Part shown: positions 18,395 to 27,680 of the stretch, in pieces
Numbering within the stretch: position 1 is the first letter of the stretch
Layout: the number at the start of each line of letters is the position of its first letter
Origin: Ponticaulis koreensis DSM 19734
Lineage (GTDB): Bacteria; Pseudomonadota; Alphaproteobacteria; Caulobacterales; Hyphomonadaceae
Length of the DNA stretch: 64,000 nt
Assembly: GCF_000420665.1 (NCBI RefSeq)
Contig: NZ_ATVJ01000001.1
Coordinates: 2,284,062-2,348,061 of the forward strand
Direction: 5' to 3'
The notes under the pieces: model-generated
What the model was told of the DNA's origin: nothing
Seen by the model: the letters and a program-made list of their open reading frames with translations, nothing else
Database searches by the model: none
Translations under genes and position numbers: made by a program

Positions 18395-19486
18395 TCAGTT
18401 CTGACGGCGGACCAGTCCGCCAGGCAGAGAGCCTGCGATTCCTTCCAGCTCAAGTTCTACCAGAAGGATGGCACATTTGCGGCTAGGAATGCCTGTTGCC
18501 AGTGAAACATCGGCAATAGTTGTCGCTGTGGGTGAAAGCGCCTGAATGATTCGTGCGCGGTCTTCGTCCGAAAACTCGAGCGTTTCATCGTCCAGATCAT
18601 CGTCTGGCATTTCAAACAGGCTAGACTGAGACGGCGCAGCCGGTGCGATGGCTTCCATCACTTGCTCTGCGTTTTCGACAAGTATTGCGCCAGACCGGAT
18701 AAGTCCGTTTGAGCCTCGGGTACGGTTGTCGAGCGGGCTGCCCGGAACGGCCATGACTTCGCGGCCTTGCTCGAGCGCTGTGCGGGCTGAAATGAGAGAG
18801 CCAGAACGCTGCGCAGCCTCGATGACAACGACGCCAAGGCTGAGCCCGGTAATAAGCCGGTTGCGGCGCGGGAAATCGTTGGTGCGCGGTTCGTGTCCGA
18901 ATGGCGACTCAGAAACGACCAGCCCTGTATCTTTGATCTGATTTCGGAGGTTCTCATTCTGTGCCGGATAAATGTTGTCTATCCCGCCTGCGATTACCGC
19001 GACCGTTCCTGTCGACAGCGAGCCATTGTGAGAAGCTGTGTCGACACCTCGCGCGAGGCCGGAGACGACTGTGTATCCGCCATTGCCAAGATCATGCGCC
19101 ATATCATGGGCTATCCGCATGGCCGCGGCAGAGGCATTACGTGAGCCGACCAGCGCCACACATGGCTTTTTGAGAAGGTCTGTATTGCCCCAGACCGTGA
19201 TCACCGGTGGGGCAGGCGATAAATGCCCCAGAAGTTCGGGGTAATCCTCATCGCCGTAAAGGATTATGCGAGCACCGATATGGTCGGTTTCGTCGAATTC
19301 GCGCCGGACTTTGTCTGCAGGATAAAGCTTCAGCTGGCCTCGACCTGAAGCACGCACGCGCTCTGGAAACGCTTCCAGTGCAGCAAGGCCTGAACCATAG
19401 GTCTCAAGAAATCTGGAATAGGTGAGGGGCCCGACCCCTTTTGTCCGGGCAAGCTGAACGCGGGCGATGCGTTCAGCGTCGGTCAC
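18395..19486 (-). CDS. dprA: DNA-processing protein DprA
   Basis: Loads RecA on incoming single-stranded DNA during transformation. The Rossmann-like core carries VALVGSRNASAAAMRIA, VVSGLARGVDTASHNG and the family segment FPRRNRLITGLSLGVVVIEA. The C-terminal winged-helix (DML1-like) domain follows from about residue 300 (IIQALSPTATTIADVS). The 363-residue length is normal. It overlaps plsY by 4 bases. No other competence genes are in view, so natural transformation cannot be judged from this window. Confidence 0.95.
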   Translation of the reverse strand: MTDAERIARVQLARTKGVGPLTYSRFLETYGSGLAALEAFPERVRASGRGQLKLYPADKVRREFDETDHIGARIILYGDEDYPELLGHLSPAPPVITVWGNTDLLKKPCVALVGSRNASAAAMRIAHDMAHDLGNGGYTVVSGLARGVDTASHNGSLSTGTVAVIAGGIDNIYPAQNENLRNQIKDTGLVVSESPFGHEPRTNDFPRRNRLITGLSLGVVVIEAAQRSGSLISARTALEQGREVMAVPGSPLDNRTRGSNGLIRSGAILVENAEQVMEAIAPAAPSQSSLFEMPDDDLDDETLEFSDEDRARIIQALSPTATTIADVSLATGIPSRKCAILLVELELEGIAGSLPGGLVRRQN

Positions 19487-20133
19487 GGAGCAGGCGCTTC
19501 TGCGTCAGTGGTTTTAGATTTGGCTTGCCCGAATTTTGGTTCTGTCCCGTCTAGTATGCGCTTGATGTTCGTTGCATGTCGCCAGAAGACAAGGGCAGTG
19601 AGCACGACCAGAATCATGACGTGAATCAGAGACAGGTTTAGCCCCCAGGCGACGACTGGCACAAACAGAGCGGTGGTCAGCGCAGCGACCGAAGAGCGAC
19701 GAGCAAGGAAGGCGACAGTCAGCCAACAGACCGCAGCGAACAGGCCGATCTGCCAGACGGCAGCAAAAAGCAGGCCGGCATATGTCGCGACACCTTTGCC
19801 GCCTTTGAACTGAAGCCAGACCGGGAAGCAATGTCCGATGAACGCCATCGCGCCTGCAAACAGACCAATGGCCGGAATGCGGTCAGCGAAGAGAAAGGCG
19901 AACAACAGAGCCGCAAGGCCTGCTTTGCCGGAATCGAGCAGGAAGGTCGCTGCAGCAAGATCTTTGCGACCGGTGCGGAGAACGTTCGTGGCGCCGATAT
20001 TGCCAGAACCGATTGCGCGAATGTCGCCAAGACCGGCCATTTGCGTAATAACCAGACCAAACGGGATAGAGCCGAGCAGATAGCCTATAACAGCTGCGCC
20101 CGCCCAGATTGCGGTATCAGGAATGCTTTCCAT
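19483..20133 (-). CDS. plsY: Glycerol-3-phosphate acyltransferase PlsY
   Basis: Integral membrane enzyme that transfers acyl from acyl-phosphate to glycerol-3-phosphate, the first step of phospholipid synthesis. The 216-residue protein has about five membrane segments. It carries the three family motifs: GSIPFGLVI, GSGNIGATNVLR (glycerol-phosphate site) and FKGGKGVATYAG. The C-terminal charged tail is slightly longer than in E. coli. It lies two bases after the dihydroorotase-like gene and overlaps dprA. Confidence 0.96.
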   Translation of the reverse strand: MESIPDTAIWAGAAVIGYLLGSIPFGLVITQMAGLGDIRAIGSGNIGATNVLRTGRKDLAAATFLLDSGKAGLAALLFAFLFADRIPAIGLFAGAMAFIGHCFPVWLQFKGGKGVATYAGLLFAAVWQIGLFAAVCWLTVAFLARRSSVAALTTALFVPVVAWGLNLSLIHVMILVVLTALVFWRHATNIKRILDGTEPKFGQAKSKTTDAEAPAP

Positions 20134-20135
20134 GA

Positions 20136-21458
20136 TTAGTTTCCGTTCTCAGGGCCAAACACCCATTTGCCTTTGACCATTGTCCGGACTGTTTTACCAG
20201 TCAGGAGGCGGCCATCAAACGGGCTATTGCCAGAGCGTGAAGAGAGGTTCTCGCGAAGACATTTCCACGGTGTCTCCGGATCGAAGACAACAAGGTCTGC
20301 TTCTACGCCTTCGGCAATCCGTCCGAGTGGCAGATCGAGCGCATCTGCCGGATTGCATGTCACAGCGGCGAGCGCAGTTAGAAGATCGAGCTCGTAGTGA
20401 GGCTCTGCGACGAGCGTCGTAAGTGCTGAAAGAAGTGTTTCGAGACCGGCAGCGCCAAAGCTAGCTTCATCGAACGGAAGTCGCTTGTCTTCGGCAGGTT
20501 GTGGGTCGTGAGATGACACGATTACGTTGAGAGAGCCATTTTTCAGGCCTTCAATCAAAGCCAGACGATCTTCTTCTGCGCGGAATGGCGGGTTCACCTT
20601 GCAATAGGTGAGATACGCTTTGCGCGGGTCGTGAGAGCCATCCCCGATGTCGAGTTCATTGAAAAATAGAGAATGGGCTGCTGCCGTTACGATGACATTA
20701 TTGCCGGCTTCGCGATGGCGGTTTGCGATATCAAGACTTCGGCCCGTCGTGACCTGATCGACTATGATGTCGCTTTTGGTCATTTCAGCCAGTAGTAAGT
20801 CGCGTTCCAGACCAATCCATTCAGCGTTTGCGGGAAGGCCTCGCAGTCCGAGTCGCGCTGCAAACGCGCTTGCATTCATAGAGCCGGTCGACAGCGATGG
20901 CTCGTCCGGACGAAGCATGATTTTAGCTCCCACCCCGCGACCATACTGGAGTGCGCGACGGATGAGGTTTGCTGACGTCAGAGCTTTGTCCGCGTTACAG
21001 AACAGAACCGCGCCCGCATCCTTCATGAGGGAGAGCTCGGTCATGCCTTCGCCTGCAAGGCCAACAGTCAGGGCGCCAGCTGGGTAGATCCGGTTCAGGA
21101 CTTTGTGGGATTGACCTGCGCGTTTGAGGTAATCGACCAGTGCAGGTGTATCGATCGCCGGGTCTGTGTCCGGCATGATCACCATTGAGGTGATGCCGCC
21201 GGATACGGCTGACCGGCTGGCAGTTTCGAGTGTTTCACGATGCTCAGAGCCCGGCTCGCCGGTTTTGACCCGCATATCGATCAGGCCGGGAGCAACGGCT
21301 TTGCCGCCGCAATCGGTTACAAGATCGGTTCCGGCTGTTGCAGCGGAAACCTGCGGGCCGAATTCGGAGATGTAGCCGTCTTCAATGATAATGCCGCCGA
21401 CAGTATCGAGGCCCGTCGCCGGGTCGAGAATACGCGCGTTGATCAGAGCCTGTTTCAT
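20136..21458 (-). CDS. pyrC: Dihydroorotase-like protein (probably non-catalytic subunit)
   Basis: A 440-residue amidohydrolase-fold protein of the dihydroorotase family, in operon with pyrB (4-base overlap). The family metal motif DxHxH is replaced: the sequence after APGLI is [10 protein letters not shown], with R63 and K65 where the two zinc-binding histidines belong. [23 protein letters not shown] and [11 protein letters not shown] show the rest of the fold is kept. Similar His-less copies beside pyrB are known in several proteobacteria, where they act as structural partners of aspartate transcarbamoylase. If that holds here, an active PyrC must be encoded elsewhere. The family is certain, the lack of activity is inferred. 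Confidence 0.9.
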   Translation of the reverse strand: MKQALINARILDPATGLDTVGGIIIEDGYISEFGPQVSAATAGTDLVTDCGGKAVAPGLIDMRVKTGEPGSEHRETLETASRSAVSGGITSMVIMPDTDPAIDTPALVDYLKRAGQSHKVLNRIYPAGALTVGLAGEGMTELSLMKDAGAVLFCNADKALTSANLIRRALQYGRGVGAKIMLRPDEPSLSTGSMNASAFAARLGLRGLPANAEWIGLERDLLLAEMTKSDIIVDQVTTGRSLDIANRHREAGNNVIVTAAAHSLFFNELDIGDGSHDPRKAYLTYCKVNPPFRAEEDRLALIEGLKNGSLNVIVSSHDPQPAEDKRLPFDEASFGAAGLETLLSALTTLVAEPHYELDLLTALAAVTCNPADALDLPLGRIAEGVEADLVVFDPETPWKCLRENLSSRSGNSPFDGRLLTGKTVRTMVKGKWVFGPENGN

Positions 21459-22405
21459 GCTGACGCCTCCGCGCGTGCGCGATCAAGATTTCTGGCGAGC
21501 GCATCCAGAACAGCCATGCGGACAAAGACGCCCATAGAGACCTGCTCCGTGATGGTGCTGTTTGCGGATTCCGTGATGGCGCTGTCGATTTCTACACCGC
21601 GGTTCATAGGGCCGGGGTGCATGATCAGTGCGTCTGGCGCAGCGTGTGAGAGCTTTTCTTTATCGAGCCCGTAGAGGTGGAAAAACTCGCGTTTACTCGG
21701 CAGATACAGGCCATGCATCCGTTCAAGCTGGAGGCGAAGCATCATGACAACATCGCAGCCGCTAATGCCTTCAATCATGTTGGTATGCGTTGAATGTGCA
21801 CCCCAGGTTTCCGTGCCCGAAGGCATGAGCGTGGGTGGAGCGACCAGTCGGACTTCTGCGCCCATCAGATGCAGTAACATAGCGTTAGAACGGGCCACGC
21901 GCGAGTGTAGAATGTCTCCGCAAATCGCCACCTTTAGTCCTTCAATCCGGCCTTTGCGACGGCGGATCGTAAGCGCGTCCAACAGCGCCTGCGTCGGGTG
22001 TTCGTGTGTGCCGTCACCGGCATTCACGACCGCGCAATCGACTTTACGTGACAGAAGCCTCACCGCGCCTGAAGAGCCGTGACGGATCACCAGAAGGTCC
22101 GGCTGCATGGCGTTTAGCGTCATCGCGGTATCAACCAGCGTTTCGCCTTTCTTCACAGATGATGATTGAACAGACATGTTCACAACATCTGCGCCGAGAC
22201 GCTTTGCTGAAATGTCGAATGAGCTTTGTGTTCTGGTCGAGTTTTCGAAGAACAGGTTGATCAGGGTTTTCCCTTTGAGGGACTGTTCCGGAGTGCGGTT
22301 TTCAACGAACTCGTTTGCGCGATCAAGCAGGTACTCGATGTCCAGACGATTGAGCCCTTCAATGCCCAGAAGGTGTTGAAGGGAGAAGTCATAAGCGAAG
22401 GTCAT
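21455..22405 (-). CDS. pyrB: Aspartate carbamoyltransferase catalytic subunit
   Basis: Condenses carbamoyl phosphate with aspartate, the committed step of pyrimidine synthesis. The 316-residue protein shows the carbamoyl-phosphate loop [10 protein letters not shown] (S56-T59), the HPTQALLD motif (H136-Q139), a MMLRLQLER helix, and the [12 protein letters not shown] signature near the C-terminus. No regulatory PyrI subunit is nearby, as expected for the type that assembles with a dihydroorotase homolog. It is the first gene of pyrB-pyrC-plsY-dprA and has a promoter candidate immediately upstream. Confidence 0.97.
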   Translation of the reverse strand: MTFAYDFSLQHLLGIEGLNRLDIEYLLDRANEFVENRTPEQSLKGKTLINLFFENSTRTQSSFDISAKRLGADVVNMSVQSSSVKKGETLVDTAMTLNAMQPDLLVIRHGSSGAVRLLSRKVDCAVVNAGDGTHEHPTQALLDALTIRRRKGRIEGLKVAICGDILHSRVARSNAMLLHLMGAEVRLVAPPTLMPSGTETWGAHSTHTNMIEGISGCDVVMMLRLQLERMHGLYLPSKREFFHLYGLDKEKLSHAAPDALIMHPGPMNRGVEIDSAITESANSTITEQVSMGVFVRMAVLDALARNLDRARAEASA

Positions 22406-22438
22406 CGGTGAAGACTCTGAGAATAAAAAATCCGGACC

Positions 22439-22467
22439 AGCTAGTCTCTCTCGGGGTGGTACGTCAA
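22439..22467 (-). promoter_or_regulatory. Candidate pyrB promoter
   Basis: On the minus strand TTGACG (22467-22462) and CTAGCT (22444-22439) are 17 bases apart and lie 33 bases before the pyrB start. TTGACG with a GCTA-type -10 is common among housekeeping promoters of Caulobacter relatives. No experimental support is available from sequence. Confidence 0.4.
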
Positions 22468-22500
22468 CATTATGCGCAATGTGCCGTCACAGAGTTCTCT

Positions 22501-23418
22501 CTATAGAAGGCCGAAAGCGATCAGAATGGCTGGCATTGTCAGGGCGGCGAGAACGGTTTCAGTAGCGATCAGGTTGGCCATGAGGTCAGCATCTCCGCCC
22601 AGCTGACGCGCGAGGATGAAGCCGTTTGTCGCCGTCGGCGTGGCGGTCGCGATAGCCATTACGGCGAGCGGCACGCCCTCCAGGCCGAAGCCATGGCGCG
22701 CAATCAGGATTGTCAGGACGGGCATCCCGATCAGGCGCACTAGTGACCAGAATACCGTGAAGAGACCAGCACGCCGGAGCGCGATAAAATTCACACCTGC
22801 ACCCGCGGCCAGCAAGCCGAGCGCCATGGCCGGTTCGGATACCAGTTCCAGAATGGTGTTCAGAATGCCTGTTGGCTGAAGTCCTGTGACGTTCAGGGCT
22901 GCGCCGATAATGCAGGCGATGACCAGCGGGTTGCGAATGAGTTCTGTGAACGGGTTACGTTTCACGCCGGTCTCGGTTTCGCCGAAATGAGACAGCGCCA
23001 GTACAGAGAGTATGTTTGCCATCGGGATAAGGATGGCGGCACATAACGCCGTAAGCGCCAGCCCCTCTTCAGCGTAGAGAACGCCAGAAATGGTCAACGC
23101 GATAAAGGTGTTCCAGCGCGAGTTGGACTGAATGATGCTGCCAACAGCCGGGCGAGATACATTCGGCCATAAAAGCGCAAGCAGACCGGTTCCGGCCATC
23201 AGTATCTGAGCGATGAACAGCGTGAGCGCGATCTTCCACGGTGCCTCGTCAAATGGCGCTCGCGAGAGCACCAGTATGATCAGGGCAGGGAAAAGCGCTA
23301 CATAACAAAGCCGCTCTATAGACCGCCAGCCATCCCGATCAGGTAGTTTGCGCCAGGCAAGGAATTGCCCCAGCGCCACCATGAACATGACGGGTAGAAG
23401 AGCGTTCAGAAACGTCAT
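22501..23418 (-). CDS. AEC family (auxin efflux carrier type) transporter
   Basis: A 305-residue membrane protein with about ten hydrophobic segments in two halves, typical of the AEC/bile-acid-sodium-symporter-like fold. The first half has NALLPVMFMVALGQFLAWRK and the family region VGSIIQSNSRWNTFIALTI; the second half has GLLAAGAGVNFIALRR and the end TPTATNGFILARQLGGDADL. Bacterial members move small organic acids such as malate or malonate; the substrate here cannot be told. It overlaps ruvX by 4 bases and is translated with it. Confidence 0.9.
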   Translation of the reverse strand: MTFLNALLPVMFMVALGQFLAWRKLPDRDGWRSIERLCYVALFPALIILVLSRAPFDEAPWKIALTLFIAQILMAGTGLLALLWPNVSRPAVGSIIQSNSRWNTFIALTISGVLYAEEGLALTALCAAILIPMANILSVLALSHFGETETGVKRNPFTELIRNPLVIACIIGAALNVTGLQPTGILNTILELVSEPAMALGLLAAGAGVNFIALRRAGLFTVFWSLVRLIGMPVLTILIARHGFGLEGVPLAVMAIATATPTATNGFILARQLGGDADLMANLIATETVLAALTMPAILIAFGLL

Positions 23419-23873
23419 GAAGCGTTGGCGATCCGGTCAATAGCAGTCTGGAGGATGATTGCGGCAGCGGATTTATCGATAAGTTCGGCACGGCGTGCGC
23501 GTGACAGGTCTGCTTCCAGCATGGCGCGTTCGGCCATCTGACTCGACATGCGTTCGTCCTGAAAGGCGATCGGCACATCGCGGATCTGAAGAATGTGCCG
23601 TGCGAGTGCGCGCGCAGACTGAACGCGCGGGCCTGCGCTGCCATCCATGTTGAGCGGAAGCCCCATCACAATACCGATTGCGCCGCGCTCATCGAAGAGT
23701 TCGAAAAGGCGGGTCAGCGTCGGAGCGAGCTTTTTGCCGCGCTGAATGGTTTCTACCGGATGGGCTGTGAGCTGGAGGCTGTCGCTAGCCGCGACGCCAA
23801 GCGTCTTTGATCCCGGATCCAGCCCGATAATAATGCCCTGATTAGGCATCTCTGTAACGTCTGATAATAGCAT
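23415..23873 (-). CDS. ruvX: Holliday junction resolvase-like protein (RuvX/YqgF)
   Basis: RNase H-fold nuclease family protein linked to 16S rRNA 5' end maturation and to Holliday junction cleavage. The 152-residue protein has the first catalytic Asp in IIIGLDPGSKTLGVA, the segment GIVMGLPLNMDGSAGPRV, FQDERMSSQMAE with the conserved Asp-Glu, and the C-terminal IDKSAAAIILQTAID. Start at 23873 or at 23849 (MPNQG); the second fits the family better. It is divergent from gatC. Confidence 0.94.
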   Translation of the reverse strand: MLLSDVTEMPNQGIIIGLDPGSKTLGVAASDSLQLTAHPVETIQRGKKLAPTLTRLFELFDERGAIGIVMGLPLNMDGSAGPRVQSARALARHILQIRDVPIAFQDERMSSQMAERAMLEADLSRARRAELIDKSAAAIILQTAIDRIANAS

Positions 23874-24008
23874 GTCTGTCTGATAGCTTGCTGTCAGCGA
23901 AGCTCAAAAGACTTTCTGCGGGCGGTATTCGCAGAAATTTTCGTCCGTCATTCTTGATCAAGCCGTAAGCTCGTCATAAACCCGCACTCACACAGAGGAG
24001 TGTTCCGC

Positions 24009-24296
24009 ATGAGCGTCACCAATCAGGACGTAAAAAAAGTTGCCCGCCTGGCCCGCATTGCGCTGCCAGAGGATCAGGTTGAACCTATGACGGACGAACT
24101 CAACAACATCCTGAACTGGATAGAACAGCTGGGCGAAGTTGATGTTGAAGGTGTGGAGCCGATGACCTCTGTTGTGGAGACATCTCTGCCAATGCGCGAA
24201 GACGTTGTGACGGACGGCGGCATTCAGGACAAAGTCCTCGCAAACGCGCCGAAATCCGAAGATGGCTTCTTCGTCGTTCCGAAGGTTGTTGAATAA
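24009..24296 (+). CDS. gatC: Asp-tRNA(Asn)/Glu-tRNA(Gln) amidotransferase subunit C
   Basis: Small subunit that stabilises GatA-GatB in the enzyme making Gln-tRNA(Gln) and Asn-tRNA(Asn). The protein (95 residues from the ATG at 24009) shows VKKVARLARIALPEDQ, LNNILNWIEQLGEVDVEGVEPM and the end EDGFFVVPKVVE. A GAGGAG site 8 bases before this ATG supports it over the in-frame GTG at 24000. gatA does not follow directly; a lipoprotein gene and a terminator lie between. Confidence 0.95.
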   Translation: MSVTNQDVKKVARLARIALPEDQVEPMTDELNNILNWIEQLGEVDVEGVEPMTSVVETSLPMREDVVTDGGIQDKVLANAPKSEDGFFVVPKVVE

Positions 24297-24378
24297 GTCT
24301 CCGACTGATCAAATTTTCCGCGATATCATTGAACTTTTACTGTTTTGGCGCGATATAGACCTGAGCAAGAGGTGAACG

Positions 24379-24837
24379 ATGTTACGCGATAAAAGTCTGC
24401 CAATGGTCTATGCGGGAATGGTTTTCCTGCTGTCTGCCTGTGCCACAGTGGCAAATGGCGGCGATGATGATCGCGTTCGCGGCGCTGAAAAATTCGCAGA
24501 AGACCCGCGACTTGGTGAGCGCGTAGATCGTATGTGCTTTACGTCGAATATCGACGGCTTTTCTCAAGCAGATGAAGACACGGTCGTTCTGCGCGCCAGT
24601 GCATCGCGACATTATCTTGTAGAAACAAGCGCGTGCTTCAATCTTGAGCGTGCTCTCTCCATCGGCCTTGATTCACGCACGAGCTGCGCAAGCCGTGGCG
24701 ATCGACTTATCGTTTCGGACAGCGCGTTCCCATCGCGTTCGAACACGGGCACGTCCGTCGACTCGTGTCTCATTACTGCGATTTACGAGTGGGATGACGA
24801 CGCGGACGAAGAGGCAGAGGAAACTGCCGAAGAATAG
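24379..24837 (+). CDS. Small lipoprotein, resembles DUF6491
   Basis: A 152-residue secreted lipoprotein of unknown function. The N-terminus is a signal peptide with lipobox LLSAC (lipidated C21). The mature part has RVDRMCFTSNIDGFSQADEDTVVLRA and paired cysteines (MCFTS, SACFNL, TSCASR, DSCLI), then a very acidic tail (DDDADEEAEETAEE). The pattern of a short beta-rich domain with C-F-D-D-like spacing resembles the DUF6491 family, which I assign from memory with limited confidence. It lies 82 bases after gatC and is followed by a strong terminator. Confidence 0.75.
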   Translation: MLRDKSLPMVYAGMVFLLSACATVANGGDDDRVRGAEKFAEDPRLGERVDRMCFTSNIDGFSQADEDTVVLRASASRHYLVETSACFNLERALSIGLDSRTSCASRGDRLIVSDSAFPSRSNTGTSVDSCLITAIYEWDDDADEEAEETAEE

Positions 24838-24856
24838 ACTTCTTCCTTGAGTTAGA

Positions 24857-24882
24857 GGCGCTTCGAATGAAGCGCCTTTTTT
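24857..24882 (+). terminator. Intrinsic terminator after the lipoprotein gene
   Basis: Stem GGCGCTTC / GAAGCGCC with a GAAT loop followed by T6. It separates gatC plus the lipoprotein gene from gatA. Confidence 0.93.
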
Positions 24883-25047
24883 AATTCCTGCAACATCGCG
24901 CGACTTCTGCGGAAAAGTCGGCAGATACAGGTAATTCAGCACTTGATAAGTTAGGGCGTACGCGTCTACCAAGCGGTTGGAGTTTTCTTTTCCGGTTCGC
25001 TGCGGCAAGGCTCGACTTGCGGACCGATTATTATTGAAAGACTGACA

Positions 25048-26532
25048 ATGACTGATCTCACTGGGCTTACTCTGTCTGACGCTCTGGACGGGTTGAACTC
25101 GAAAGCGTTTTCTTCAGAAGAGATCACCACGGCCTACGTGGACGCGATTGAGAAAGCTAACGGTGCGCTGAATGCCTATATTCTTCAGACGCCTGAAAAA
25201 GCGATCAATATGGCGAAAGCCTCCGATGCGCGTCGCGCCAAGGGTGAAGCAGGTGCGCTGGAGGGTGCGCCTCTGGGCATCAAAGACCTGTTCAGCACTG
25301 AAGGTGTGCGCACGACAGCCTGTTCTCATATTCTGGGTGAGTTCACACCACCATATGAAAGCACAGTAACGGCGAACCTCTGGCGCGAAGGCGCTGTTAT
25401 GCTTGGCAAGCTCAATATGGACGAGTTTGCTATGGGGTCGTCTAACGAGACGTCTTTCTACGGCAACGTTATCAACCCGTGGCGCCGTAATGACGGTGGC
25501 AATGCTGATCTGACACCGGGTGGTTCATCCGGTGGTTCTGCGTCCGCTGTTGCTGCTGATCTCTGCCTTGCGGCTACGGCATCCGATACTGGCGGCTCTA
25601 TTCGTCAGCCTGCGTCTTTTACCGGCACAGTGGGCATTAAGCCGACTTATGGCCGTGCAAGCCGTTTTGGCATGGTCGCGTTTGCCTCGTCACTTGATCA
25701 GGCTGGCCCGATTGCGAAGACAGTTAAAGACGCTGCTATCATGCTGAACGTGATGTGCAGCCATGATGAGAAGGATTCTACCTCTCTGAAGGTCGAGCAA
25801 CCTGACTGGACGAAAGCGATTGGCGAGCCGGTTAAAGGCATGAAGATTGGTGTTCCTAAAGAATATCGCGTCGATGGGATGCCGGAAGACATCGAGAAGC
25901 TCTGGCAGCAGGGTATCGACTGGCTGAAAGCTGCCGGCTGCGAAATTGTCGACGTCAGCCTGCCGCACACAAAATATGCTCTGCCAGCGTATTACATCGT
26001 TGCACCGGCTGAAGCGTCTTCGAACCTCGCGCGTTATGACGGCATGCGTTACGGCCTGCGTCAGGCTGGCGATAATTTGACAGACATCTATCAGAACACA
26101 CGCGCCGAAGGCTTTGGTGCAGAAGTGAAGCGTCGTCTGATGATCGGTACTTACGTGCTGTCAGCCGGTTACTATGACGCGTATTACCTGAAAGCTCAGA
26201 AGGTTCGTACGAAGATCCTTCAGGACTTCCAGAATGTCTTCGAAGAAGTTGATGCGCTTCTTACGCCAACATGTCCGTCCGCTGCGTTTGCGCTGGGCGA
26301 GCGTATGGATGACCCGATTTCCATGTACCTGAACGATGTCTTCACGGTTACGGCGAACCTCGCAGGTCTCCCCGGTATTTCTGTGCCGGTGGCAACAGAT
26401 CACCATGGTCTACCAATGGGGCTGCAGGTAATCGGCAAGGCGCTCGACGAAACTGCATGTCTGCGAGTTGCGGCCCAGCTTGAAGAAGCTGCCCAGTTTA
26501 AAGCCAAGCCAGCCAACTGGTGGTCTGCTTAG
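25048..26532 (+). CDS. gatA: Asp-tRNA(Asn)/Glu-tRNA(Gln) amidotransferase subunit A
   Basis: Glutaminase subunit of the tRNA-dependent amidotransferase; releases ammonia for GatB. The 494-residue amidase-signature protein has the catalytic triad K79 (GIKDLF), cis-S160 (PGGSSGGSA) and S184 ([12 protein letters not shown]). Conserved segments [21 protein letters not shown] and the C-terminal [12 protein letters not shown] are intact. It has its own terminator on both sides, so it is probably transcribed alone. A DNA stretch of 210 bases before it holds the preceding terminator and, by position, its promoter. Confidence 0.97.
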   Translation: MTDLTGLTLSDALDGLNSKAFSSEEITTAYVDAIEKANGALNAYILQTPEKAINMAKASDARRAKGEAGALEGAPLGIKDLFSTEGVRTTACSHILGEFTPPYESTVTANLWREGAVMLGKLNMDEFAMGSSNETSFYGNVINPWRRNDGGNADLTPGGSSGGSASAVAADLCLAATASDTGGSIRQPASFTGTVGIKPTYGRASRFGMVAFASSLDQAGPIAKTVKDAAIMLNVMCSHDEKDSTSLKVEQPDWTKAIGEPVKGMKIGVPKEYRVDGMPEDIEKLWQQGIDWLKAAGCEIVDVSLPHTKYALPAYYIVAPAEASSNLARYDGMRYGLRQAGDNLTDIYQNTRAEGFGAEVKRRLMIGTYVLSAGYYDAYYLKAQKVRTKILQDFQNVFEEVDALLTPTCPSAAFALGERMDDPISMYLNDVFTVTANLAGLPGISVPVATDHHGLPMGLQVIGKALDETACLRVAAQLEEAAQFKAKPANWWSA

Positions 26533-26560
26533 TCTGACGACCGACAATCAGAATAAAAGA

Positions 26561-26596
26561 AAGCCCGCTTCTCGAATGAAAAGCGGGCTTCTCTTT
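26561..26596. terminator. Bidirectional terminator between gatA and the MBL-fold gene
   Basis: Perfect 10-bp inverted repeat AAGCCCGCTT / AAGCGGGCTT with a 10-base loop, T-rich on the plus side and A-rich before the stem. It lies between two convergent genes and can serve both. Confidence 0.85.
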
Positions 26597-26652
26597 ATGC
26601 AGGTGAGCGGGGGTGGGGGGGACATGTCAAAAGACTCGACGGTCTTCAGGGC

Positions 26653-27510
26653 TCATCCTGCAAGAGAGACTGGAATCTTGATGTACTGCTTGCCGTTGTC
26701 TTCCGCAGGCGGAAGCTGACCAGCGCGAATATTCACCTGAAGTGACGGCATGATCAGGCGCGGCGGTGCGAGCTTTGCGTCACGCGTTTTACGCATCTCG
26801 ATAAATTGCTCTCGGCTAATTCCATCATGCACGTGAATGTTTTTGGCTTTCTGTTCGGCAACAGTTGTTTCCCAGACATAGTCCGTACGGCCTTCAGGCA
26901 GATAGTCATGGCCGACAAAGACGCGGGTCTCTTCTGGTAGTGACAGAATTTTCTGGATGCTGTCATAGAGCGTGCCAGCATCGCCGCCCGGAAAGTCCGT
27001 GCGCGCGGTGCCGTAGTCGGGCATGAACATCGTGTCGCCGACAAAAGCTGCATCGCCAATAACATAGGTCACGCAGGCAGGCGTGTGGCCTGGTGTTGCA
27101 ATCACTTTTGCGTCCAGATCGCCGACCTTGAAGGTCTCGCCGTCAGCGAACAGGTCATCAAAAACCACACCATTCGTGTTCACGTCTTTCGCATTGAAGA
27201 GCGTTTTGAAGACGGTTTGAACCTCAGTGATGCGTCCGCCAATGCCATAGCGCGCCCCCGTTTTGCGGCGCACATAGTCGGCGGCAGACAAATGGTCTGC
27301 GTGCGCATGCGTGTCGAGTACGCGTGTAATCCTAAAGCCTTTTTCGGCAGCAACATCCAGAACGAGATCGATTGGTGTGGATGCGAGCTTCGCATGACCA
27401 GCATCATATTCTGTTACAGGATCAATAATGACCGCTTCGCCGCTGTCTTCATCAGCGACCAGATATGTGATCGTGAACGTGGCTTCGTCAAAAAATCCCT
27501 GAACAAACAT
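26653..27510 (-). CDS. MBL-fold hydrolase, probable persulfide dioxygenase (Blh/ETHE1-like)
   Basis: A 285-residue metallo-beta-lactamase fold protein. The metal motif THAHADHLSAA (H68, H70, D72, H73), the histidine in TPGHTPACVTY and the aspartate in GDTMFMPDYGTARTDFPGGD are typical of the ETHE1/Blh branch that oxidises glutathione persulfide. It runs divergently from a rhodanese fusion and a TauE/SafE exporter. This set matches the bigR-type sulfide detoxification operons of Xylella and Agrobacterium. An operator-like inverted repeat covers its promoter. The substrate is inferred from family and neighbours. Confidence 0.88.
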   Translation of the reverse strand: MFVQGFFDEATFTITYLVADEDSGEAVIIDPVTEYDAGHAKLASTPIDLVLDVAAEKGFRITRVLDTHAHADHLSAADYVRRKTGARYGIGGRITEVQTVFKTLFNAKDVNTNGVVFDDLFADGETFKVGDLDAKVIATPGHTPACVTYVIGDAAFVGDTMFMPDYGTARTDFPGGDAGTLYDSIQKILSLPEETRVFVGHDYLPEGRTDYVWETTVAEQKAKNIHVHDGISREQFIEMRKTRDAKLAPPRLIMPSLQVNIRAGQLPPAEDNGKQYIKIPVSLAG

Positions 27511-27533
27511 ATTTTCACCCTTGCGTTTCCATC

Positions 27534-27577
27534 CAAAATATTAGTATATTCTAAAAAACGCAATACCTAATATTTTG
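27534..27577. promoter_or_regulatory. Inverted-repeat operator in the divergent sulfur-stress promoter region
   Basis: Arms CAAAATATTAG (27534-27544) and CTAATATTTTG (27567-27577) are a perfect 11-bp inverted repeat with a 22-base spacer. The region is strikingly AT-rich. The left half also contains TTAG-N6-CTAA. AT-rich palindromes of this kind are bound by BigR/SqrR-type ArsR repressors that sense sulfane sulfur. No regulator gene of that kind is in this window. Confidence 0.7.
27535..27563 (-). promoter_or_regulatory. Candidate promoter of the MBL-fold gene inside the operator
   Basis: Minus-strand TTGCGT (27563-27558) and TATTTT (27540-27535) are 17 bases apart. The -10 lies in the left operator arm and the -35 just inside the right arm, so binding would block transcription. 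The start codon is at 27510 with AAGGGTG as ribosome binding site. Confidence 0.45.
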
Positions 27578-27680
27578 ATTTGGTGAAATGAGGTTCAAAA
27601 TTCAGGGCGTATGCTAAAGAGGCGTCGTTTTTTAGCCTCACTGGCGAAATGCCACCAGATCAGAATTGGGAGAGATAAGT

